18,023 bases of DNA from Fibrobacter sp. (GTDB lineage Bacteria; Fibrobacterota; Fibrobacteria; Fibrobacterales; Fibrobacteraceae). Below the pieces are notes generated by a model. That model was given only the letters and a program-made list of their open reading frames with translations. It had not been told where the DNA came from and made no database searches. A program made the position numbers and the translations under genes. Positions within the stretch are counted from its first letter, which is position 1. Each line of letters starts with the position of its first letter. Where the stretch lies: positions 1 through 18,023 of the forward strand of contig JAFZOV010000045.1 in assembly GCA_017550445.1 (NCBI GenBank). Reading direction: 5' to 3'. Below, piece by piece: positions 6,703-13,453 of the stretch.

Positions 6703-6977
6703 CCAAACGGGCTGCTGCCAATAACCAGCCTAGCGGCTGATACGGCAAACCGAGGCACACCGAAAAATGGCATACCTGCGTGAGCGTTCGCCCTGTCCTC
6801 GGTTATTTGAAATTTGCAGATTTCAGCGTGAGAACATGGACAAAACTCTTTATTCTGCTCTAAAACTACTATATAATTTCAGAAATGGCGTCAAAACCCC
6901 AAAAATTTTTAAGAAAAATGTACGAAAATCACATCTTTTAGCCGAAAATGCGGTTTTTGAGCGAATTTGGCCGATTC
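6703..6977 (-). promoter_or_regulatory. Intergenic leader region with alternative pairings; no gene seen
   Basis: No credible coding frame is present. On the minus strand, AACCGAGG/CCTCGGTT (6748-6755 with 6797-6804) competes with AATAACC/GGTTATT (6720-6726 with 6801-6807), because both use 6801-6804. A weak promoter candidate lies at 6868-6894 (TTGACG, 15 nt, TATAGT, the -10 overlapping TATATAG). If it is active, it would make a ~400-nt leader for the peptide gene or a ~230-nt RNA ending at the terminator at 6624. The stretch 6860-6977 is simply AT-rich. Confidence 0.35.
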
Positions 6978-7538
6978 TTACCCCGCGATGTCCATCAGGT
7001 CATAATACATGAGACGCGTGTGTGGGTCATCGTCTTCGGCGTTCATGAAGCGGAAACCGTTCTTTTCATAGAACGGTACAGCATCCAGATAGGCGTCCAC
7101 CGTCAAGAAGCGGCAGCCGGTTTTGTTCTCGGTGACAAACATCCATTTGATGTAATCCAGCATTCCTGAACCAATCTGATTACCTTTTGCCGAGACATCA
7201 ACACCCAAACGGCACAACTTGACCGCAGGATAGCTCTTCAAACGTTTTTCGTTTGGAAAACCACGCTTCTTGCGAAAACGGTTGAACTCTGATTTGTCCT
7301 TGAAGTCTGTTATGGAGACTTTGTCATTGGCGAGACTGCAATAGGCGTAAACCTCGCTTGCGTCATCAACATTAACACATGCATAAGTAACAGCAATCAA
7401 ATACTTTTGAAATGCCGATGCACGGTTTAGAATAAAATCATTCAGATCCCTATCCCCGCAGTCAAAATGATTAACAGCTTTGGTGGGGCGTAGCCGGATA
7501 AAATCCAGATGTGACTTGTCTATACGGTTCTGAAGCAT
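6978..7538 (-). CDS. GNAT acetyltransferase, probable TacT-like toxin
   Basis: The 186-residue protein shows F-D-C-G-D-R-D-L-N-D-F-I near 25-36, the typical N-terminal signature of TacT/AtaT-related GNAT toxins. The acetyl-CoA loop region is C-R-L-G-V-D-V-S-A-K-G-N-Q-I-G-S-G, and P-F-Y-E-K-N-G-F lies near the end. Toxins of this group acetylate charged tRNA and block translation. Its ATG lies 9 nt after GGAGG and overlaps the 3' end of the upstream 72-residue gene by 19 nt, the usual antitoxin-toxin layout. It is slightly longer than the common ~160-170 residues. It could instead be a housekeeping GNAT enzyme; the paired small gene favours toxin. Confidence 0.8.
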   Translation of the reverse strand: MLQNRIDKSHLDFIRLRPTKAVNHFDCGDRDLNDFILNRASAFQKYLIAVTYACVNVDDASEVYAYCSLANDKVSITDFKDKSEFNRFRKKRGFPNEKRLKSYPAVKLCRLGVDVSAKGNQIGSGMLDYIKWMFVTENKTGCRFLTVDAYLDAVPFYEKNGFRFMNAEDDDPHTRLMYYDLMDIAG

Positions 7539-7738
7539 GGATCATCACCTCCGTTGGCTTCTTCACGGGCGCGCATTTTAGCCATGCCACGTTCATAAGC
7601 TTTTTTGAAAAGTTCGTAATTCCGCTGGATGCGGGCACGAACTTCCGGAGGTTCCGGGTGCCGCTCTTCCATACGGGCTAAAAACCGGCGAGCATCCTCG
7701 CCGAACAAAATCGGGGTCTCTCGAATTTCGCGAGCCAT
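7520..7738 (-). CDS. Small partner of GNAT toxin (putative antitoxin, 72 aa)
   Basis: The ATG at 7738 is chosen because AGAGGA lies just upstream; a longer frame to 7777 has no ribosome site. The protein is charged and mostly helical. T-P-I-L-F-G-E-D-A-R-R-F near residue 7-18 is followed by a long basic/acidic helix (R-I-Q-R-N-Y-E-L-F-K-K-A-Y). It lacks the ribbon-helix-helix look of the usual DUF1778 antitoxins, so DNA binding is uncertain. The 19-nt overlap with the GNAT gene implies coupled translation. An antitoxin role is inferred from position only. Confidence 0.65.
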   Translation of the reverse strand: MAREIRETPILFGEDARRFLARMEERHPEPPEVRARIQRNYELFKKAYERGMAKMRAREEANGGDDPCFRTV

Positions 7739-7770
7739 GATTCCTCTTTTGTTATAAGCTATATAGAAAA

Positions 7771-7784
7771 CTGGCAAAAGCCAG
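7771..7784. promoter_or_regulatory. Inverted repeat upstream of the GNAT pair (possible operator)
   Basis: CTGGC-AAAA-GCCAG, a perfect 5-bp inverted repeat, lies 33 nt upstream of the antitoxin ATG and just upstream of a TATATAG element (minus strand, 7759-7765). Autoregulation of the pair at this site is plausible but unproven. Confidence 0.3.
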
Positions 7785-7912
7785 GCGGCAACCTGTCAAG
7801 TCGGTTCCATTGTCCAAAATATACTTAATGCCAAAACAAAAAACAACCCCTTATGCTTGGAGTCGTTCATTTTGTCAACTGTTTTGCCAGAAACTAAAAA
7901 ATGGCGGCGAAG

Positions 7913-8830
7913 TTAGTTACTTGCAATTTTCACGCAGTCAGCCGCCGTCTGCGCTAGTCGTTTGCCCCAGTCGCCGCACGCCCCGTCCAAAAGCTTCAAG
8001 AAGAACTTGTGTTCGTTCTCAAGCGAGTCGGGAATATGCGCAATATCCCCATTTTCGAGATAATGCGCCAGGCTCACAGTGTAATCGGAGCCAGGGGAAC
8101 CGCCCTGCCGGCCATAACTCACGGAAATCGTGCGCACGTCCACGTCGCTATCGCGGTTCGCATAAAAGTCCGCAGACACGCCCTTGTAGGGCCCGCGGAC
8201 CACCTTCAAGTAAAGCCTCGCCCTGTCGCGGGACTCGGCCGAAGTCTTGAACGAGACTTCGACATCTTCGTACCGGAACAGCGTGAAGAACAGCCCGAGG
8301 TCGTGTACCAGCAGGTCCACGGAAACGTCCACGTCGCGGCAACGCGGGGAATACTGGTGCTCGCGCCGGAATTCAAGACGGACGGCGGGCACGCCTTTTG
8401 CAGGCAATTCAGGCGAATTGCCACGCGTTTCATACAAACTATTCAATTCCAGCAGAAAGTGCTTGCGGAAGTTCAAGAAGAGCGGGTTGAAACATTCCGA
8501 TTGCGCGACAAACAGGAGCGTATTGTTCTGCTCCGAAAGCGCCACAAGTTCTTGCGCCTCCTCGCCGGTGATGGCGAGCGGTTTTTCAACCAACACGGGA
8601 ATTTTCCGTTCCAGGAAAAACTTCGCGTACCCGTAATGCGAACTCGCCGGAGTCGACACAACCGCAAAATCGAATTCCTTGCCCGCGATGGAGGCGGCCA
8701 GCACGGATTCATCGGAACATTCCTTGTCCAGCACGGCGACAAATTCCACCCCGCACGCCTCGAAACGAGCACGGTGCCGCCCGCCCATGGTTCCGTTCCC
8801 GATAAGGACCGCCTTATATTGCTTTGTCAT
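7913..8830 (-). CDS. Gfo/Idh/MocA-family NAD(P)-dependent oxidoreductase
   Basis: The 305-residue protein begins with a Rossmann dinucleotide motif, G-N-G-T-M-G-G-R-H at 11-19. It has the family hallmark E-K-P (82-84, in V-L-V-E-K-P-L-A) and D-V-S-V-D-L-L-V-H-D-L, the usual substrate-side His segment. Members oxidise or reduce sugars, inositols and related alcohols, or act in sugar-nucleotide pathways; the substrate here is not evident. The ATG directly follows the TGA of the phosphopantetheinyl transferase gene, whose last codons supply the GGGGGAG ribosome site, so translation is coupled. The pairing is unusual and does not tell the substrate. Confidence 0.88.
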   Translation of the reverse strand: MTKQYKAVLIGNGTMGGRHRARFEACGVEFVAVLDKECSDESVLAASIAGKEFDFAVVSTPASSHYGYAKFFLERKIPVLVEKPLAITGEEAQELVALSEQNNTLLFVAQSECFNPLFLNFRKHFLLELNSLYETRGNSPELPAKGVPAVRLEFRREHQYSPRCRDVDVSVDLLVHDLGLFFTLFRYEDVEVSFKTSAESRDRARLYLKVVRGPYKGVSADFYANRDSDVDVRTISVSYGRQGGSPGSDYTVSLAHYLENGDIAHIPDSLENEHKFFLKLLDGACGDWGKRLAQTAADCVKIASN

Positions 8831-9511
8831 TCACTCCCCCTTTAAATCAACTTCCATTACCTTTACCGGGTGCGTCTCCGGCGCACCCTTCAGGCAATAC
8901 GCATATCGAAAATCGTCATCGCGATCCAGTTCGCGGAACAGATACTCGGGCCTTACGCCATCGTGGTCGAGAACAATCCCCTCCGGCGAAAGCGTCAAGG
9001 AGAACTTGTCCGGAGTTAGCGACAGCCCGCGCCCGGTGACCTTCATGTAGCATTCCTTCAGCGTCCACAGGCGGTAAAATGCAGTATCCTGCTCGACGCC
9101 TTCCGCAAAGGAACGGATCCAGCACGTCTCGTTTTCCATGAAGAAGCGCTCGGCCAAGCGCGAACGCCCGACACGCACGTGTTCCACATCGCAGCCCACC
9201 TCGTAAGGCGAAATCACGCACATCGCACGTGTTTTGGAATGCGACAGATTGAAATGCACATCGGGCACGTCGCGGAATGCAGGTTTGCCGTTTTCGCCAG
9301 TAACTACATGGGCGTCAGCACCCTCGATTCCATAATCGCGGCACGCACGACGCAGCAGGAGCCCCACCGCAAGCGATTGCGACTTCCCGCTTTGAAACTT
9401 GAAGCGCATTGCCTTCTCGCGGCGGTATGCAGGAACCGTCCCGAGCAAGCGTTCAAAAACTGCCGGGTCGTCCAATACCGAAATGTCCGCCGTATAGACA
9501 AGCGTATCCAT
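8831..9511 (-). CDS. 4'-phosphopantetheinyl transferase, Sfp/Gsp type
   Basis: The 226-residue protein (start ATG 9511) carries the two transferase signatures: V-G-C-D-V-E-H near 105-111, with Asp108 and Glu110 for Mg, and W-T-L-K-E-C-Y at 149-155 with the catalytic Lys-Glu. H-F-N-L-S-H-S at 86-92 is the usual upstream motif, and the length fits the Sfp group. The enzyme moves phosphopantetheine from CoA to a carrier-protein serine. An upstream extension to 9556 lacks support. The ATG has no ribosome site but lies 6 nt after TATATTG, suggesting a leaderless transcript. It is cotranscribed with the oxidoreductase. No PKS or NRPS gene is visible nearby, so it may serve fatty-acid ACP. Confidence 0.9.
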   Translation of the reverse strand: MDTLVYTADISVLDDPAVFERLLGTVPAYRREKAMRFKFQSGKSQSLAVGLLLRRACRDYGIEGADAHVVTGENGKPAFRDVPDVHFNLSHSKTRAMCVISPYEVGCDVEHVRVGRSRLAERFFMENETCWIRSFAEGVEQDTAFYRLWTLKECYMKVTGRGLSLTPDKFSLTLSPEGIVLDHDGVRPEYLFRELDRDDDFRYAYCLKGAPETHPVKVMEVDLKGE

Positions 9512-9517
9512 ACCGCG

Positions 9518-9524
9518 CAATATA
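9518..9524 (-). promoter_or_regulatory. TATATTG -10 element of the transferase gene
   Basis: TATATTG on the minus strand ends 6 nt before the ATG at 9511, consistent with a leaderless start. See the recurring motif reported in the findings. Confidence 0.45.
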
Positions 9525-9561
9525 GCAATTTGGACCCGTTGCACGCCACACCGCAAAGATT

Positions 9562-9568
9562 TATATTT
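9562..9568 (+). promoter_or_regulatory. TATATTT -10 element of ybaK
   Basis: TATATTT ends 8 nt before the ATG at 9577, and no ribosome site lies between, so a leaderless or near-leaderless mRNA is likely. Confidence 0.45.
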
Positions 9569-9576
9569 TGCATCAT

Positions 9577-10077
9577 ATGGATATCAAGAAGACAAACGCA
9601 GCGCGCATTCTCGACCGGCAGAAAATTTCTTACGAACTCATCCCGTACAAGGTCGACGAAAACGACCTGGGCGCACAGCACGTGGCCGACAGCCTCGGCG
9701 AAGACATCAATCAGGTTTTCAAGACCATCCTCGTGCATGGCGACAAGATCGGCTACCTCGTATGCGTCGTGCCGGGGAACCTCGAAGTGGATTTGAAGGG
9801 CGCCGCAAAGGTGAGCGGCAACAAGAAAATCGACACCGTCCCGCTCAAGGACCTCACTCCGCTTACCGGCTACATCCGCGGTGGTTGCAGCCCGCTCGGG
9901 CTCAAGAAGAATTTCCCGATATTCATCCACGAGACGGCAATGCAGTTCCCGTTCATCTACGTGAGCGCAGGCGAACGCGGCTTGCAGTTGAAGGTGGCGC
10001 CCGCCGATTTGGTGAAGGCGACGCGTGCGACCGTAGGCGTTATCGCAAGAGTCCCGCCCGAAGCCCCGCAGGACTAA
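9577..10077 (+). CDS. ybaK: YbaK/EbsC-type Cys-tRNA(Pro) deacylase
   Basis: The 166-residue protein matches the YbaK/ProX editing fold. It begins with N-A-A-R-I-L-D-R-Q-K-I-S-Y-E near residue 7-20, has H-V-A-D-S-L-G near 36, F-K-T-I-L-V near 48, then K-V-S-G-N-K-K and the G-Y-I-R-G-G-C-S-P-L-G-L-K-K signature. These proteins hydrolyse cysteine mischarged on tRNA(Pro). The ATG at 9577 is preferred; a TTG at 9568 would add three residues without a ribosome site. The gene stands alone, divergent from the transferase, and ends in a strong terminator. YbaK and EbsC paralogues cannot be told apart here. Confidence 0.9.
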   Translation: MDIKKTNAARILDRQKISYELIPYKVDENDLGAQHVADSLGEDINQVFKTILVHGDKIGYLVCVVPGNLEVDLKGAAKVSGNKKIDTVPLKDLTPLTGYIRGGCSPLGLKKNFPIFIHETAMQFPFIYVSAGERGLQLKVAPADLVKATRATVGVIARVPPEAPQD

Positions 10078-10087
10078 ATATCAAAAG

Positions 10088-10119
10088 AGCCTCTCCCGAA
10101 GGAGAGGCTTAATTTTTTT
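10088..10119 (+). terminator. Intrinsic terminator after ybaK, probably bidirectional
   Basis: A perfect 9-bp stem (AGCCTCTCC/GGAGAGGCT) with a CGAA loop is followed by TAA and seven T. On the minus strand the loop reads TTCG and CTTTTG follows, so it also fits the end of the convergent xylanase gene. Confidence 0.9.
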
Positions 10120-10131
10120 CAGCAAACCGGA

Positions 10132-11244
10132 TTACTTCACCGTGATGCTGCGGACAGTCGAGCCCTGCTTCACCATATAAACGCCGGAGTGGAACCTAGC
10201 CTTGATGGCCGTGGTCAAGGCCGCATCGTTCTCCGTCTCGAAGGAACTGAGGAACTTGCCCTGGGCGTCAAACACGAACGACGTCTTGCTGACAATCGCC
10301 ATAGAACGTATTCCCTGGAGAGCCGTAGTCGACGAACTGCTAACTACGGGAACAACGGAAGAACTGGGCGGAGCAACAGAGGAGCTAGACCGCACAACGG
10401 AAGAACTAGACCGAGCAACAGAAGAACTAGAGCGTGCAACAGAGGAACTAGACGGAGCTACAGAAGAGCTGGACGGCGCATCGCCTTCGATATAGACCTT
10501 GGCGTAGGGGAAGTCGTATTCGCCCCGGGCCTGCGCGCCGTTGGAGTTTCCGGCCTCACCAAGAATCTTGGCCTCGTGCATCTTGCCCATCTTCATGCCG
10601 AGTTCCTCCCACTTCTTGAAGTGGGCGGTAATGTCGATAGTACCGCAATCGCGCTTCGATGTACGGACACTGAAATACTGCTTGAAATACTTGTTGTCGC
10701 CATCGATGGAATAGGAAGTGCGGTCACCTTCGTAAACCGTATAATCGGCGCCATCGATTTTGAACACGCCATGCTTCTTTGCAGAAGAGCCCTGAGCAAC
10801 CCAGTCGCCAGGCATATAGTCACTACCGGTGTTATCCACGATGTACCATTCCACTAGGGGCTCGCGGGTCCAGCCGTAAATGCCGATGTAGGAATACTGG
10901 ATTCCGGAAAGACCGCTCTTGACCAGCTTGAAATCCGCCTTCATGTGGCCAAGTTCAGTATGAGTCTTGTCGCTATTGAACGAAAGGCCCGCACGGCACA
11001 GATAGTCCTTGGCGCCGGTCATCTTGCAGTTGAAAGAGCCGTCGTCATAGAACGTCGCGGAACCACCGTTACCGCCTTCGTTCCAGAGTTCGTAGCCAAT
11101 ACCATTGCTGAACGACCCCACTTTATTCGTGGTAAGTTCCACTTTGGATCCGCTATGGGCGGCAGTTTGACAGAAATCCTGTGCAAAAGCATTTGCAGTC
11201 AGGGCACACGTGGCAATTAAGCCATACTTGAGAAAAGCTTTCAT
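10132..11244 (-). CDS. Secreted GH11 endo-1,4-beta-xylanase with Ser-rich linker
   Basis: The ATG at 11244 follows AAGGGA and starts a signal peptide (residues 1-21, cleavage after A-F-A). The GH11 domain spans about 22-255. E-P-L-V-E-W-Y-I-V holds the nucleophile Glu132, and A-K-I-L-G-E-A-G-N holds the acid/base Glu230; N-E-G-G-N-G and Y-A-K-V-Y-I-E-G fit the jelly-roll ends. A linker of about six S-S-S-S-V-A-R-like units runs over 257-305. The last ~60 residues (ending F-H-S-G-V-Y-M-V-K...V-R-S-I-T-V-K) resemble the short C-terminal domains of Fibrobacter surface enzymes, probably for sorting or attachment. It cuts xylan outside the cell. It is divergent from the GH16 gene, sharing a palindrome. 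Confidence 0.93.
   Translation of the reverse strand: MKAFLKYGLIATCALTANAFAQDFCQTAAHSGSKVELTTNKVGSFSNGIGYELWNEGGNGGSATFYDDGSFNCKMTGAKDYLCRAGLSFNSDKTHTELGHMKADFKLVKSGLSGIQYSYIGIYGWTREPLVEWYIVDNTGSDYMPGDWVAQGSSAKKHGVFKIDGADYTVYEGDRTSYSIDGDNKYFKQYFSVRTSKRDCGTIDITAHFKKWEELGMKMGKMHEAKILGEAGNSNGAQARGEYDFPYAKVYIEGDAPSSSSVAPSSSSVARSSSSVARSSSSVVRSSSSVAPPSSSVVPVVSSSSTTALQGIRSMAIVSKTSFVFDAQGKFLSSFETENDAALTTAIKARFHSGVYMVKQGSTVRSITVK
10357..10485. repeat. 21-bp tandem repeat coding the xylanase linker
   Basis: About six imperfect 21-bp units, each reading GAAGAACTAGACCG-GCAACA on the plus strand, code for S-S-S-S-V-(A/V)-(R/P) on the minus strand. Such units can change number by slippage. It is a coding repeat; the units abut without spacers, so it is not CRISPR. 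Confidence 0.8.
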
Positions 11245-11313
11245 ATAAACATCCCTTTTTGAGAAATTTACTACAATAAACACTTTTTTGCAGGGGGCGT
11301 TCTCCGCGCCCAT

Positions 11314-11330
11314 TATTCCAAGTTGGAATA
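11314..11330. promoter_or_regulatory. 17-bp perfect palindrome between GH11 and GH16 genes
   Basis: TATTCCAA-G-TTGGAATA is a perfect 8+1+8 inverted repeat. It lies 69 nt upstream of the xylanase ATG and 28 nt upstream of the TATATTT element of the GH16 gene, a position suited to a transcription factor acting on both. Confidence 0.5.
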
Positions 11331-11358
11331 TTTAGTGCCTTGATTTTGAAATTTAGGC

Positions 11359-11365
11359 TATATTT
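11359..11365 (+). promoter_or_regulatory. TATATTT -10 element of the GH16 gene
   Basis: TATATTT ends 5 nt before the GTG start at 11371, consistent with a leaderless mRNA. Confidence 0.45.
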
Positions 11366-11370
11366 AGAGA

Positions 11371-12474
11371 GTGTTCCAGAAAACCGCAGCATCACTCATA
11401 ATCGTCACGGCAGCAAGCACCGTGCTTTTCGCGTGCTCATCCGATTCGAACAGTTCCGGCCCAGAAGATGAGCTGTCCACGACGTCATCCTCCAGCATCG
11501 ACGTCCTGATTCCATCTTCCGACGATGCGACGTCTTCTTCCGATGTCACGACATCTTCCGGCGAGGCGCCTGCCGAATCTTCCAGCAGTACAATCGGCGA
11601 TTTATCTTCTAGCGACACTCCGCCGTCCAGCAGTTCTTCCCAAGCCGTCATTCTGAGCAGCGATAGCCGCGATATACGAGACTGTACAACTTGTTGTACT
11701 AGTGGAGTTATCCCCTGTGAGGAAGAATCCAGTAGCAGTACACCCCTCTCCTCCAGCGAATCCCCCTACTTCTGGAATGACGAGTTCGACACCATCGACA
11801 CTACCAAGTGGACATTCGAGATAGGCACGGGCGCAAGCGGTTGGGGCAACAACGAGAAGCAGTATTACACGGGCCGCAGCGAGAACGCCTACGTGCAAGA
11901 CGGCATCCTCCACATCCGCGCAAACAAGGAAAGCTACGAAGGCTCCGGCTACACATCGGCGCGCATGATCACCAAGGGCAAGTTCAGCTTTACCTACGGA
12001 ACGGTCGAAGCCCGCATCGCGCTACCCGTAGGCAAGGGAATCTGGCCCGCCTTCTGGATGCTCGGCGAGAACATCGACCAGGTTTCCTGGCCGGCCTGCG
12101 GAGAAATCGACATCATCGAGGCCGTCAATACCGAGCACATCATTTACGGCACCAACCACTGGTCCTATAATGGCGACCATGCGCAATACGGCAAAAACAC
12201 CGGCGATTATTTCGGCAAAATCTTTGAGCTGGACATCACCGAATTCCACACCTACAAATTTACCTGGGACAAAAAAACCATCACCATGTTCGTGGACGAC
12301 TTCAAGTACCACGAAATGACCATCGAAGACAATGCCGGCGGAACCGACGCTTTCCACAAACCGCAGTTTTTCTTGTTGAATGTCGCCGTGGGCGGAAACT
12401 GGCCCGGCTTCGAAATAGACGACGCGCAGTTCCCCAACGAAATGCTTATTGACTACATCCGCGTCACGAAATAA
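11371..12474 (+). CDS. GH16 endo-beta-1,3(4)-glucanase lipoprotein
   Basis: The 367-residue protein starts with GTG and has a lipoprotein signal with L-F-A-C (Cys22), so it should sit in a membrane with its catalytic domain outside. A Ser/Thr/Asp-rich linker covers about 23-130 and contains a Cys group (D-C-T-T-C-C, 104-109, and Cys116). The GH16 domain covers 133-367. The catalytic motif is G-E-I-D-I-I-E (Glu245 nucleophile, Asp247, Glu250 acid/base). The extra residue before the second Glu is the beta-bulge form seen in laminarinases, not the E-I-D-I-E form of lichenases. W-P-A-F-W-M and N-V-A-V-G-G-N-W-P-G also fit. Substrate is probably beta-1,3 or mixed-linkage glucan. Confidence 0.92.
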   Translation: MFQKTAASLIIVTAASTVLFACSSDSNSSGPEDELSTTSSSSIDVLIPSSDDATSSSDVTTSSGEAPAESSSSTIGDLSSSDTPPSSSSSQAVILSSDSRDIRDCTTCCTSGVIPCEEESSSSTPLSSSESPYFWNDEFDTIDTTKWTFEIGTGASGWGNNEKQYYTGRSENAYVQDGILHIRANKESYEGSGYTSARMITKGKFSFTYGTVEARIALPVGKGIWPAFWMLGENIDQVSWPACGEIDIIEAVNTEHIIYGTNHWSYNGDHAQYGKNTGDYFGKIFELDITEFHTYKFTWDKKTITMFVDDFKYHEMTIEDNAGGTDAFHKPQFFLLNVAVGGNWPGFEIDDAQFPNEMLIDYIRVTK

Positions 12475-12490
12475 TCGTCACGGACAATCG

Positions 12491-13453
12491 CTATTTGGCC
12501 CACTCGTTTTCGTATTCTGAAACAGGGCAAGTATTTGTGTTCGAACCACGATCAACGTATTCTCGCTTCTCGCGGGGGAACTCGTTCATCTCGCCGCAAT
12601 AGACAAACACGAACCCAAGTACCATTCCTTCGGTCGAATTCTTGCACTCTCCCGCACGGATATCGGCCACGGCAATTGTGTCTGCCGTTACCTGGGTCAA
12701 CACATGCCCAATGGCATCTGAAAGGCCCGAAACATTGTACAGATACGTTTCGCATTTCTCATTTTCTTCGACAGCCCTTTCGCTTACGGCAATAAGCTTC
12801 TCTGCCGACTCAGGATACAAATCGTACAGCACATCGAGCCTATTCCCAATCTTGTGCAAGCCCGGGCTATTCAGTTCCGTCACCGCATCACCAGGCTGAT
12901 TTCCCGGCACACCCGGATCCGTTCCGATGGGGTCAAAATCCTTTTCTCTATAAACGACCTTCGTTGCAAGGACAGCATCGTCAAACGTCGCCTTCGAATT
13001 TCCATAAATATAGGCATAGGCGGCAAGATTCTGGTCAGGCACGGCGCTCGTCGGCGGATCACCGCCCGGCCTATCACCCGACTGACCATTGCCCTTGAAT
13101 GAAGAAGATGACGAAGAAACCGCCGGTGCACTAGAAGAACTCGACAATACCTTTGGCTCAGACGAACTAGACGGTGCTATCTTTTCCTCCGAAGAACTGG
13201 AGGAGACAGCCTTTTCTTCTTCTGAACTGGAGGAAACCACCTTTTCTTCTGCCGAGCTGGAAGAACTCTCGTTCATAGTCGAATCGAGGGAACTCGACGA
13301 TTCTTCCCTTGCGATTTCGTTCGGTTCCTCGGAAGTGCCCGCGATTTCATCGGAGCGGGAACAGCCCGTGCAAACCAGCACCACGCCCAGACACAACGTC
13401 ACAAACAAACTAGCAAAAGAGCGCACGGAATTATATTTCTTGATCTTGTTCAT
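12491..13453 (-). CDS. Ser-rich-linker lipoprotein of unknown function (320 aa)
   Basis: The ATG follows AAGGAG by 7 nt and lies inside the end of the upstream regulator-like gene (23-nt overlap). The protein has a basic start, a hydrophobic segment and a lipobox ending C-T-G-C (Cys31). A Ser/Glu linker of S-S-S-S blocks runs over about 52-118, then a Gly/Pro stretch (G-Q-S-G-D-R-P-G-G-D-P-P). The C-terminal ~190 residues form a soluble domain with several cysteines (C-E-T-Y, G-E-C, V-Y-C-G, N-T-C-P) that may make disulfides. I do not recognise that domain. Coupling to a TIGR02147-like gene suggests a paired function at the cell surface. Confidence 0.8.
   Translation of the reverse strand: MNKIKKYNSVRSFASLFVTLCLGVVLVCTGCSRSDEIAGTSEEPNEIAREESSSSLDSTMNESSSSSAEEKVVSSSSEEEKAVSSSSSEEKIAPSSSSEPKVLSSSSSAPAVSSSSSSFKGNGQSGDRPGGDPPTSAVPDQNLAAYAYIYGNSKATFDDAVLATKVVYREKDFDPIGTDPGVPGNQPGDAVTELNSPGLHKIGNRLDVLYDLYPESAEKLIAVSERAVEENEKCETYLYNVSGLSDAIGHVLTQVTADTIAVADIRAGECKNSTEGMVLGFVFVYCGEMNEFPREKREYVDRGSNTNTCPVSEYENEWAK

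Noticed and set aside
6767..7012. 81-codon plus-strand frame
   Set aside because: AT-rich low-complexity frame overlapping the end of the GNAT gene on the other strand; no ribosome site and no family features.
8009..8845. 278-codon plus-strand open frame
   Set aside because: It lies antisense to the oxidoreductase, has no ribosome site and contains no recognisable motif; long antisense frames are expected opposite GC-rich genes.
9304..9930. 208-codon minus-strand open frame
   Set aside because: It crosses both the transferase gene and the ybaK gene in the wrong frames.
10357..10485. Possible CRISPR array
   Set aside because: The 21-bp units are contiguous, with no unique spacers, and encode a Ser-rich linker.
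10189..10857. 222-codon plus-strand open frame with Arg/Thr repeats
   Set aside because: Antisense to the xylanase; the repeats only mirror the Ser linker.
13089..13320. Repetitive GAAGAACTGGAGGA-like stretch as a mobile repeat
   Set aside because: It is the coding sequence of the Ser/Glu linker of the lipoprotein.
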